Source of the DNA: CAYPGT01 sp964512985
Lineage (GTDB): Bacteria; Cyanobacteriota; Vampirovibrionia; LMEP-6097
Assembly: GCA_964512985.1 (NCBI GenBank)
Contig: CAZELI010000010.1
Span: forward strand, 1-64,000
Direction: 5' to 3'
DNA length: 64,000 bases
Part shown: one piece after another, positions 49,204 through 56,707 of the stretch
Numbering within the stretch: position 1 is the first letter of the stretch
Layout of the letters: every line of letters starts with the position of its first letter
Notes under the pieces: generated by a model
What the model saw: the letters and a program-made list of their open reading frames with translations, nothing else
What the model was told of the DNA's origin: nothing
Database searches by the model: none
Position numbers and translations under genes: made by a program

Positions 49204-50841
49204 ATGTACACTAAAACATATTCAGCCACGCTTGAGGGCATTAACGCACAGATCATCGGCATAGAAATAGACGCTAGCGATGGGGTTCCAGGATTTAGCA
49301 TTGTCGGGCTTGCTGGCAAGTCTATTAACGAAGCGAAGGACAGGGTTAGCATCGCACTTAAGAGCTGTGACTTTGATCTAGAACCTAAGAAGATCCTCGT
49401 AAATCTTTCTCCAGCACATATACGTAAGGAAGGAACTCACTTTGATCTAAGTATTGCTGCGACATTAATGGTGAACTATGGTTGCATAGAAGCCAAACCC
49501 AATCTATTAGAAGAATTCTGTTTCTTTGGAGAACTATCACTCACTGGAGAGATCAAACCCGTATTAGGATTATTACCCCTAGCACTTGAAGCCCAGAATC
49601 AAAACATTCGCTACATCATAGTCCCCAAGCGCAACTCTAAGGAAGCAAGCCTAGTGAGCTTAGCATCTAGCTTTAAATCAGAGATCTATGCCATAAATAA
49701 TCTGAATGAAATGCAGGCTCTGATAGAAGCCTTATCCAGTTTACTTGATAGCAGTATAAGTCCTGACTTACAAGCTGCCAAACAAGAATTAGTAAACGAA
49801 TATCGCGTAGCTAAGCTAGATAGCCGTAGCATAATCCAGCATCATAATAAGAAAGAATCTAAATTAAACCTAGATGATGTCATAGGTCAAACTATCGCTA
49901 AACGCGGTCTAGAAATCGCAGCAGCAGGAAACCATCATCTATTAATGATAGGACCTCCTGGTTGCGGCAAGTCCATGCTAGCGCATCGTTTCAGAGAATT
50001 ATTACCAGTATTAAGTTTTGATCAAGCATTAGAAGTAACGAAGATTTACAGCATCAGTGGATTATTAGAAGACCAGCTCATTCTTTCTCCTCCACTTAGA
50101 GCCCCTCACCATAGTGCTAGTAATGCAGCACTAGTGGGAGGCGGCTCTTCTATTAAACCAGGTGAAGTAAGCCTTGCGCATAATGGGATATTGTTTCTAG
50201 ATGAACTTACAGAGTTTAATCGTCACACCATAGAACAGCTTAGGCAAATCCTTGAAGAGAAAGCCATCACTATTAATCGCATTAGACAGACTCTAAGATT
50301 CCCAGCTAATTTTATTATGATCGCTGCTTGTAACCCTTGTCCCTGCGGCTATCTAGGAGATACTGTTAAAACTTGCTCTTGTCTTCCAGGACAAATCGCC
50401 AGCTACCTTGGTAAACTTTCAGGACCTTTATTAGACCGTATAGACTTACATATAGAACTAGCCCGCTTGAACCAAGACGAGATCAAAGTTCTTACTCGCC
50501 AGCATTCATCTACTTCTAAGAAGAAAACTAAATCCGAGAATATTACTGCAACTCTGGAGAAGCCTTTCAATGAAACACTTACAGAAACCATTAAACACAA
50601 TGTCATACAAGCACGCCTCTTTTCTGAAACAGAAGCACAAGGATATACCTTAGGTAAGGAAGAATTAGAGTTTATGGACCATGCTGTATTTAATCTAGAA
50701 CTCTCCGCTCGCTCTCACCAGAAAGTTCTACGGATCTCCCGCACTATCGCTAACCTCGCCGCTTCCCCCCATATCAAACTTGAACACCTTGCAGAAGCGA
50801 TGCAGTTTAGGAGTGTGGATTGGGAGAAGTATAGAAAGTGA
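49204..50841 (+). CDS. comM: ComM/YifB-type Mg-chelatase-like AAA+ ATPase
   Basis: 545 residues: an N-terminal ribosomal-S5/Lon-like domain (GFSIVGLAGKSINEAKDRV...LSPAHIRKEGTHFDLSIAA), then the AAA+ core with Walker A GPPGCGKS (250-257) and Walker B LFLDELTEF, a Cys-rich loop (CNPCPCGYLGDTVKTCSC) and the C-terminal RSHQKVLRISRTIANL. ComM is a branch-migration helicase in natural transformation. A GTG of the following toxin gene overlaps its stop. Confidence 0.92.
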   Translation: MYTKTYSATLEGINAQIIGIEIDASDGVPGFSIVGLAGKSINEAKDRVSIALKSCDFDLEPKKILVNLSPAHIRKEGTHFDLSIAATLMVNYGCIEAKPNLLEEFCFFGELSLTGEIKPVLGLLPLALEAQNQNIRYIIVPKRNSKEASLVSLASSFKSEIYAINNLNEMQALIEALSSLLDSSISPDLQAAKQELVNEYRVAKLDSRSIIQHHNKKESKLNLDDVIGQTIAKRGLEIAAAGNHHLLMIGPPGCGKSMLAHRFRELLPVLSFDQALEVTKIYSISGLLEDQLILSPPLRAPHHSASNAALVGGGSSIKPGEVSLAHNGILFLDELTEFNRHTIEQLRQILEEKAITINRIRQTLRFPANFIMIAACNPCPCGYLGDTVKTCSCLPGQIASYLGKLSGPLLDRIDLHIELARLNQDEIKVLTRQHSSTSKKKTKSENITATLEKPFNETLTETIKHNVIQARLFSETEAQGYTLGKEELEFMDHAVFNLELSARSHQKVLRISRTIANLAASPHIKLEHLAEAMQFRSVDWEKYRK

Positions 50842-51167
50842 ATTTAGATGAGACTGAATTACCAGAAAATATGTTTGAGGCTCGATGTCCATTAAACTGT
50901 ACTATTCATACTAGTACTTGGCATTGGTTTACAATCCGTGAAAAACATTCTGATCATGATTTTACTGTAGAGGATATAGAGAAATGTATTGCTGATCCTG
51001 ATATAATAGTTAAAAGCCTACAAGATGATAATGTTTTTCTTTGCTACAAAATTCATGATAAACATCTTCTTGTTAGCGTATGTAAAAAACTAAATGGTAA
51101 GGGATTTTTAATAACAGCTTACTTAACTGACAAAATAAAAAAAGGGGAAATCCTATGGCAAAATTAA
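50838..51167 (+). CDS. Putative BECR-fold ribonuclease toxin (PBECR/DUF4258-like)
   Basis: 109 residues. HWFTIREKHSDHDFTVEDIEKCIADPDIIVKS..., then LLVSVCKKLNGKGFLITAYLTDKIKKGE, match the pattern of small BECR nucleases: a His-Trp-x-x-I start, a conserved (V/I)-x-V-x-K strand, G-F-x-I-T-A-Y and K-I-K-x-G-E at the end. Conserved His residues (H29, H37, H40 region), K and Y could be catalytic. A DUF2283-like gene overlaps by 13 bp, the usual antitoxin partner. The GTG start overlaps the comM stop (GTGA), so the toxin is translated with comM. Confidence 0.7.
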   Translation: MNLDETELPENMFEARCPLNCTIHTSTWHWFTIREKHSDHDFTVEDIEKCIADPDIIVKSLQDDNVFLCYKIHDKHLLVSVCKKLNGKGFLITAYLTDKIKKGEILWQN

Positions 51168-51376
51168 AAATTCTTCATGATCAAGTTGGTGAAACACTTA
51201 CCATTTATTTCCATGAACCACCAGAACATGAAATCTGTGAGTTAACTGATGATGAAATGATATTGATCCGGGACGAGAAAACCAAACAATTATTAGGATT
51301 CGAGTTACTTCATTACAAACCTAAAGTATTAGGACCTCTGGTCATTGAAAGTGAGACCTTTACTGAGCGAGGTTAA
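51155..51376 (+). CDS. DUF2283-like antitoxin
   Basis: 73 residues: KILHDQVGETLTIYF, CELTDDEMILIRDEKTKQLLGFELLHYKPK follow the DUF2283 layout (D...D-x-L-x-I-x-F, then a strand-turn with D-E-x-x-x-x-L-x-G-x-E-L). Many DUF2283 proteins are coded beside DUF4258-type toxins. AAAGGGG Shine-Dalgarno just before the ATG. It overlaps the toxin gene and, tail-to-tail, the 51373-52122 gene by 4 bp. Confidence 0.7.
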   Translation: MAKLKILHDQVGETLTIYFHEPPEHEICELTDDEMILIRDEKTKQLLGFELLHYKPKVLGPLVIESETFTERG

Positions 51377-52122
51377 GCGGCTTCTGCTGTTTGTTTCACA
51401 GAATCATTTGGTTTTGCTTCATTATCAAAAATAGAATTAACCAAATGAACGTCCTTAGCTAAAGTCGATACTAATCCTTTTACTTGTTTAGAAATTTGAG
51501 GAGATCCTGACGGAATAGCTTCTTCTGTAATACCTAAAGAAGAGGATTTTACATTATTTATATTAGGCTTATTATAAAATTGATCAAGCTTGCTTCCTAA
51601 GCCATTTTGAATCAAATTACTAAAAATTAAGCTCACACCATAACGTAATTCATCAACCTTATGTAAAAAGTCATTCCTTACTCCGTCTCTAGGAACACTT
51701 TCATGGTCAGCTAATGCTTCTAATTTAAATAAATCATCTAAACAACTAGATAGTTGTTTCAAACGAGATAAAGATCCCGATGAGATATCATGTCTTCTTA
51801 AGTCTGCTGCTTTAAGAACTTGAAGTTGGTAATTTTCTATACTTTTATCACCCAATCTTTTAATTCTTATTTCTGTTTCAAGCTCCTTGATTTTCTCACT
51901 TCTATCGACTAATGCTTCAGATGAGCCAAAAGCTTTAAGTGCTTCCATTTCAGGGCTTTTATCAGCTAACACTTCTGCAATACATCTTTGACATTCCTTA
52001 AACTCTCTGTCTGAAAATTCTAATCTTCCAGCGTTAAGACTATTTGAACCAATACCAGGAATGCTATGCCTTAAGCTATTTGCTAAAGCACTTATAGTTG
52101 AATACAAAGATGTAATTGACAT
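51373..52122 (-). CDS. Hypothetical 249-residue helical protein
   Basis: Predicted all-helical and charged, without signal peptide. Segments FSDREFKECQRCIAEVLADKSPEMEALKAFG and SRLKQLSSCLDDLFKLEALADHE suggest a helical bundle; the last 60 residues are Ser/Asn/Lys-rich and probably disordered. No domain recognised. No function can be assigned. Tail-to-tail overlap with the DUF2283 gene; its upstream region leads into the fur/prmC-type leader on the other strand. Confidence 0.6.
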   Translation of the reverse strand: MSITSLYSTISALANSLRHSIPGIGSNSLNAGRLEFSDREFKECQRCIAEVLADKSPEMEALKAFGSSEALVDRSEKIKELETEIRIKRLGDKSIENYQLQVLKAADLRRHDISSGSLSRLKQLSSCLDDLFKLEALADHESVPRDGVRNDFLHKVDELRYGVSLIFSNLIQNGLGSKLDQFYNKPNINNVKSSSLGITEEAIPSGSPQISKQVKGLVSTLAKDVHLVNSIFDNEAKPNDSVKQTAEAA

Positions 52123-52275
52123 AATATTTCCTCAAAATTAAGTATATACTAATCTATCTTCATTGTCAATACTTATCTTAACAATTTTCAGTATATATTA
52201 TCCAAAGTTCACCATAATAATACAAACTCTAATAAAATCAAGCTTTTTCTATAAAGAATTAAGTATTATCAATGG

Positions 52276-52374
52276 AGACCTCTTTCGAAACCTATGGTTT
52301 CGATTAGAGGTCTATGAAAAAAGATAGCGACCGCGCGGAACGCGCGTGTCGCCCTAAAAAAAACTTCAAGTTTC
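52276..52374 (+). promoter_or_regulatory. Two-hairpin 5' leader of prmC (shared with fur)
   Basis: The second copy of the fur leader, same orientation relative to its gene. A TATTAT -10 (52264-52269) ends 6 bp before it. Hairpin 1 (AGACCTCTTTCGAAACC facing GGTTTCGATTAGAGGTCT) and hairpin 2 (GCGACCGCGCG-gaa-CGCGCGTGTCGC) are kept; the linker after hairpin 2 differs. AAGTTTC is followed by the AGAGGAAG Shine-Dalgarno of prmC. ACTTC before it can pair with GAAGT overlapping the Shine-Dalgarno. Confidence 0.6.
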
Positions 52375-52386
52375 AGAGGAAGTCTC

Positions 52387-53274
52387 ATGAGTACCCTCGG
52401 GTCTATTTATCAAGAACTTAAGTCCAGCCTCAAAATTGCAGAGCCTGAAGTAGAAGCACGCGTAATTTTAGAGCATGTACTTAATATTAGCCCTTCAGAA
52501 TTAATCTCCGAGCCGGATCTGCACATCACTAAGAGCCAATTAGCGAAGATTTATTCTATAAGAGACAAACGCAATGAGCAACGCATTCCCTTAGCGTATC
52601 TACTAGAAGAAGCTCCCTTCGGAGATTTAAGGCTTTTCGTTAATTCAGATGTATTGATTCCGCGTCCAGAGACTGAGTTACTAATACCTATAATTCTAGA
52701 AGAGATTAAGAAACGTAAGATTTATCAACCAAGTATTTTAGATCTAGGCACAGGTTCGGGTTGTATCGCTATAGCGCTTAAGCTTGCTTTGCCTGCTGCC
52801 AGGGTTTATGCTTCTGATATCTCTAGAGCTTCTCTGAGTGTCGCTGCTATTAATGCCAAACGCTACAACGCTGAGTTAGAGCTAGTTATGGGGGACTATC
52901 TAGATCCTTTCTTAGGAGTCTCTACTTCACCTGTCGCGATTCCCATAATTAAAGGTGCTCCACCTTACTTCGATATCATCGTTTCTAATCCTCCTTATGT
53001 CTCCGAAGAAGACTACTCTAAGTTAGAACCAGAACTCAAGCATGAACCTAAACATGCTCTTACTGGATTTCCTTACGAGCATATTAAGAAACAATCTCAG
53101 ACTCTATTACAGAAGAATGGGTTTATGGCATTTGAATTTGGACAAGGACAAAGAACTAAGCTAGAGACTATTTTTCCTGGAGCAGGTTTCTATAAAGATC
53201 TAGAAAATAATGATAGATTCCTCATATGGTCAGAACCAGAGCCTGAATTAATTCTAGGGTTTAAGCCGCTGTAA
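52387..53274 (+). CDS. prmC: Release factor glutamine methyltransferase
   Basis: Methylates the GGQ glutamine of release factors RF1/RF2. 295 residues with the N-terminal helical domain (EARVILEHVLNISPSELI), LIPRPETELL, the SAM loop DLGTGSGCIAIALKL and the catalytic NPPY (IVSNPPYVSEEDY). AGAGGAAG Shine-Dalgarno 4-5 nt before the ATG. A short inserted stretch before NPPY (SPVAIPIIKGAPP) is unusual. prfA is not adjacent. Preceded by the structured leader and followed by repeat H. Confidence 0.94.
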   Translation: MSTLGSIYQELKSSLKIAEPEVEARVILEHVLNISPSELISEPDLHITKSQLAKIYSIRDKRNEQRIPLAYLLEEAPFGDLRLFVNSDVLIPRPETELLIPIILEEIKKRKIYQPSILDLGTGSGCIAIALKLALPAARVYASDISRASLSVAAINAKRYNAELELVMGDYLDPFLGVSTSPVAIPIIKGAPPYFDIIVSNPPYVSEEDYSKLEPELKHEPKHALTGFPYEHIKKQSQTLLQKNGFMAFEFGQGQRTKLETIFPGAGFYKDLENNDRFLIWSEPEPELILGFKPL

Positions 53275-53300
53275 TCTTCTAACACAAAGTCATCTCATTG

Positions 53301-53399
53301 CGTCATCCTGAGGGAGGCGAAGCCGACCGTCAGGATCCACTACTAACTTAATTTAGTGGATCTTTACGTCGCCTGCTTCGCAGGCTCCTCAAGATGACG
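53301..53399 (-). repeat. Nested palindromic repeat, copy H
   Basis: Inverse orientation. The side hairpin reads GCCTGC-ttc-GCAGGC, a third version of the GCAACC/GGTTGC stem. The inner arms have mismatches (CAGGATCCACT against AGTGGATCTTT), so this copy may be decaying. It lies between convergent prmC and coaX. Confidence 0.85.
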
Positions 53400-53409
53400 A
53401 GACATATAT

Positions 53410-54195
53410 TCACTTTAACAACAATGAATCAAAAAAACTCTCTAGCAACTCTCTACTATCAATATTTTTATCAAACTCACTACTAAAAACCCCTGCATTA
53501 CCACCCGTAGCAATGCTAATAAAATTCTCTCCATTAAATTTCTCTAGAGCATAATTTTTATAATATTGAATCATCGCCAAATGCTCTCGGTAAGCACCTT
53601 CTATCACTGCTTTAGCTGTAGATTCATTTGGAAATATTTCTGTAAGACTAGTGCCAGAGATTAATTGTTTAAATTCTTTACTTTCTGCATAATTCTTAAA
53701 TCCTTTCAACTTATCAGCGACAGCTTCCACCCTAGCTTGCAAACCTAGATTAACAAAGCCTCCTATAAATTCAGAATTCTTATTAGCCAAATTTAAAGTA
53801 GTAGCAGTACCAAAGTCCATGAGCATAATATTTGAGCCAGAAAACATAGTTAATGCTCCACTAAGTTTAGCGATGCGATCTCCACCTAAACCTTGATAAA
53901 TACCTTCTAATAACGAATCGTCTGAATCAAAGACATGTATATGGTCTAAACTTACATTTATTCTGTATTCAGGATCCATATTGTATTCTAATTGATTAAA
54001 AAATCCTATAACCCTATCCAAGATTTTTTGTCCGATATAACTATTAGGAGCAATAACATATACATCAATAACATGGCTATAAGCAGAATCTAAGCCTAAA
54101 TAAATACTTTCATAGTCATATTCTGTATTATTACCAAAATGATACTTCACTCTAGAGTTACCAATGTCTATAATTAATCTATGTCTTTTTTCCAA
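53410..54195 (-). CDS. coaX: Type III pantothenate kinase
   Basis: First step of CoA synthesis. 261 residues with the ASKHA-type N-terminal loop LIIDIGNSRVKY, GGDRIAKLSGA and the nucleotide site MLMDFGTATTLNL (the usual DxGTATT), then GGFVNLGLQARVEAV and the C-terminal SIATGGNAGVFSS. The start is a TTG (54195); no ATG or GTG is available before the first strand. Its first codons overlap the start of the divergent YIP1 gene by 15 bp. panC is elsewhere in the window. Confidence 0.9.
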   Translation of the reverse strand: MEKRHRLIIDIGNSRVKYHFGNNTEYDYESIYLGLDSAYSHVIDVYVIAPNSYIGQKILDRVIGFFNQLEYNMDPEYRINVSLDHIHVFDSDDSLLEGIYQGLGGDRIAKLSGALTMFSGSNIMLMDFGTATTLNLANKNSEFIGGFVNLGLQARVEAVADKLKGFKNYAESKEFKQLISGTSLTEIFPNESTAKAVIEGAYREHLAMIQYYKNYALEKFNGENFISIATGGNAGVFSSEFDKNIDSRELLESFFDSLLLK

Positions 54196-54687
54196 AATAT
54201 TTACGGAATATTGTTTAGGCCTGATGCCACATTTAAGCAGCTTGCCATAAATTATAGCCCAAGCCTAATATTGCAAGGGGTACTTGTCTTAATAATGGTA
54301 GGTCTCATTAATAATGAAGAGCCTAGTAGCTTTGGAGTGGTTAGTTATCTAGGTTCTTGGTTAGTAGTTTCTACGGTAATTTTTATGATGGCTTTTATTT
54401 TCAAGCTAAGAGTCAGTGACTATCCTCGCTTTATGGTAATGTTAGCGTTTGCAAATTTACCCTTTATCTTTCTTGCACCCTTAGCAATTATGACCGAAGC
54501 TAATATCATAGTTGCAGGTTTCCTAAAACTTATAATCATCACTTGGGCTTTCAATCTCAATCTGATAGCTATTTCTCGCAGTTGTGAGATCTCTAAAGTA
54601 AGAGCTTTATTGATTTACTTACTGCCACCATTGATTTTGATTTTAATTATAGTGAATTTATTCTTTAGTCTTTTTAGTTTAATGTAA
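54181..54687 (+). CDS. YIP1-like membrane protein
   Basis: 168 residues with five predicted membrane helices (SLILQGVLVLIMVGLI; LGSWLVVSTVIFMMAFIF; FMVMLAFANLPFIFLAPL; IVAGFLKLIIITWAFNLNLIA; ALLIYLLPPLILILIIVNLFF) and a YIP1-type start (FFQNIYGILFRPDATFKQL). Bacterial YIP1-domain proteins have no settled role. The gene overlaps the start of coaX head-to-head and is 2 bp from the redoxin gene. Confidence 0.8.
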   Translation: MSFFQNIYGILFRPDATFKQLAINYSPSLILQGVLVLIMVGLINNEEPSSFGVVSYLGSWLVVSTVIFMMAFIFKLRVSDYPRFMVMLAFANLPFIFLAPLAIMTEANIIVAGFLKLIIITWAFNLNLIAISRSCEISKVRALLIYLLPPLILILIIVNLFFSLFSLM

Positions 54688-54689
54688 TC

Positions 54690-55211
54690 ATGGTGCTATT
54701 AGAATCCCACGAACTTGAATACGGTAAAGCTCTAGTAGAGTTTAATCTAGCAGATACAGTCAGCAAGCGTAATATCTCCAATAATGATCTGAAGCATGAT
54801 ATAGCGGTAATAGCATTCATCTGTAATCATTGTCCTTACGTAGTGCGTATCATTGATGAGTTTTCTAAGTTAGCGACTAAGACTCAGAAAGAAGTAAACT
54901 GGATAGCTATCTCTGCTAATGACCCAGACTATCGTCAGGAAGATAGTCCTGAGAATATGATTAAGTTTGCCAAAGATCATAAGTTTAGCTTCCCTTATTT
55001 ATTTGATGAAAGCCAGGAAGTAGCTCATAGATTTGGTGCCGTATGCACTCCAGATATTTTTGTTTATAAAAGGATAGAAGGGCTATATAAACTTGCTTAC
55101 CATGCACGTTTTGAGGATCTAGAGAAGGCTATTAATGATTTACTTAAATCCGATAAGGTTAGCTTCGAAACTTTACCAAGTGCTGGTTGCAGTATCAAGT
55201 GGAAAACTTAA
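54690..55211 (+). CDS. Thioredoxin/AhpC-like redoxin
   Basis: 173 residues with a thioredoxin fold. The catalytic pair is in FICNHCPYVVRIIDEF (CNHC), and the cis-Pro is in FGAVCTPDIFVY. The end SAGCSIKWKT is a hallmark of the family of cytosolic redoxins with GCSIKWK tails that use an extra cysteine. Follows the YIP1 gene with a 2-bp gap, so one operon. It probably reduces peroxides or disulfides; substrates unknown. Tail-to-tail 4-bp overlap with the TMEM14-like gene. Confidence 0.87.
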   Translation: MVLLESHELEYGKALVEFNLADTVSKRNISNNDLKHDIAVIAFICNHCPYVVRIIDEFSKLATKTQKEVNWIAISANDPDYRQEDSPENMIKFAKDHKFSFPYLFDESQEVAHRFGAVCTPDIFVYKRIEGLYKLAYHARFEDLEKAINDLLKSDKVSFETLPSAGCSIKWKT

Positions 55212-55576
55212 ACCTGAGGAGTATCAGCTGTCTTAAGAGGTGGTTTAAGAATACTCACAGCAAACACACAGACACTAATCAAGGCCATTAAAGAAAGTAG
55301 TATTGCTGGTATCAGCTTTTCTGAATCGCCCGCAGCAAGCGCATTCATAACTAGTGTAGATCTCCAAGCAAAAACTCCTAAGAAAAGTACATTAAAAATC
55401 TTAGCGATTAACTGAACAACATCAAATTTATTAACTAAGGTACTAAAGACAATCATAAGTACACCAGTAGCAAGCCCACTGATAAGCGCGGATTTAGCGT
55501 GAGTAAGCAAGTAACCAACCAAACCTATAAGGATTAGAGCGGTGCCGTAAGACGAATAAAGTGTGCGAGGGTTCAT
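55208..55576 (-). CDS. TMEM14-like small membrane protein
   Basis: 122 residues and four membrane helices, starting with YSSYGTALILIGLVGYLLTHAKSALISGLATGVLM, the G-x-x-G-Y and SxIxG pattern of TMEM14 (UPF0136). Bacterial members, common in cyanobacteria, have no defined function (eukaryotic TMEM14C is linked to porphyrin transport). It is divergent from ilvE. Confidence 0.75.
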   Translation of the reverse strand: MNPRTLYSSYGTALILIGLVGYLLTHAKSALISGLATGVLMIVFSTLVNKFDVVQLIAKIFNVLFLGVFAWRSTLVMNALAAGDSEKLIPAILLSLMALISVCVFAVSILKPPLKTADTPQV

Positions 55577-55599
55577 AATAAAGTATTATAATACGAATT

Positions 55600-56547
55600 A
55601 TGGCTAAAAATCCTGCTATTTCCATTCATGAATATGCATTTCTGGGCAAGGACTTCTTAAAATATGAGGATGCGCGCATTCCTGTTATGACTCATGCATT
55701 TATGTATGGTACTGCGGTGTTTGAAGGAATTCGTGCTTACTGGAACGCGGAGCAGAAGAAGCTTTATGTCTTACATGTACGTGAACATTTAGAAAGAATC
55801 TTACAAAGCTGCAAAATACTTAGACTACAACCTTATTACAATGTTGATGAAATGACAAACATTGTTATAGAGCTTCTCAAAAAAAACAAACCACAAAACG
55901 ATGCTTATATTAGACCAAGCTGGTTCAAAGCTTGCGAGCGTATTGGACCAAATGTTATAGGCGCTGACGATGAAGATAGTTTCGTAGTTACCTCAATCGA
56001 TCTTGGTGACTACCTTGACACTAGTAAGGGTATCTCTGTTCAAGTATCCAGCTGGCGCAGACTCTCTGATAACGCGATTCCAGCTCGCGCCAAAATCAAT
56101 GGTAGCTATGTTAACACTGCTCTCTCTAAAGCCACAGCTCATCTCTCTGGCTATGATGATGCTATCTATCTCACTGAAGAAGGTCATGTAGCCGAAGGTT
56201 CAGCCATGAATTTATTTATAGTCCGTGGTGCTAAGCTCATCACCTGCGGAGTCACTGAGAATATTCTAGAAGGTATCACTCGTAGATTCCTAATTCAATT
56301 AGCCACCGAAGAACTAGGCTATGAAGTAGAAGTAAGATCAATAGACCGTAGTGAGCTTTACATCGCTGATGAAGCTTTCTTCTGTGGCACTGGCGCGCAG
56401 ATAGCACCAATAGGTTCTATAGATCATTATATTTTAGGAACGGGCAAACCTGGACCTCTAACAACCAAGCTACAAGAGCTTTACAGCAATATTTGCCGCG
56501 GCAAGGTAGCGAAATACAAAGATGTGCTTATAGAGATTAGCTATTAA
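55600..56547 (+). CDS. ilvE: Branched-chain amino-acid aminotransferase
   Basis: Final transamination of Leu, Ile and Val; PLP class IV. 315 residues with FMYGTAVFEGIRAYW, the PLP lysine in RAKINGSYVNTALSKATA (about residue 162), LTEEGHVAEGSAMNLFIVR, and ITRRFLIQLATEELGYEV, DEAFFCGTGAQIAPI. TATAAT at 55587-55592 lies 7 nt before the ATG and there is no Shine-Dalgarno (leaderless). Repeat copy I follows. Confidence 0.94.
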   Translation: MAKNPAISIHEYAFLGKDFLKYEDARIPVMTHAFMYGTAVFEGIRAYWNAEQKKLYVLHVREHLERILQSCKILRLQPYYNVDEMTNIVIELLKKNKPQNDAYIRPSWFKACERIGPNVIGADDEDSFVVTSIDLGDYLDTSKGISVQVSSWRRLSDNAIPARAKINGSYVNTALSKATAHLSGYDDAIYLTEEGHVAEGSAMNLFIVRGAKLITCGVTENILEGITRRFLIQLATEELGYEVEVRSIDRSELYIADEAFFCGTGAQIAPIGSIDHYILGTGKPGPLTTKLQELYSNICRGKVAKYKDVLIEISY

Positions 56548-56570
56548 ATTTCCCTAACTTAGACTTAAAT

Positions 56571-56682
56571 CGTCATCCTGAGGAGCAACCGTAGGTTGCG
56601 ACGTAAGGATCCACTACTTCGAATAGTCTATTAAGTAAGAGTGGATCCTTACGGTCGGGCTTCGCCCTCCCTCAGGATGACG
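56571..56682 (+). repeat. Nested palindromic repeat, copy I
   Basis: Orientation as copy A, inner arms AAGGATCCACT/AGTGGATCCTT (A/T variant on both sides). Between ilvE and the glcD-like gene; its right end is 10 bp from the latter's -10 box. Confidence 0.9.
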
Positions 56683-56707
56683 AATCGATTGATATAATTG
56701 TGGATAC

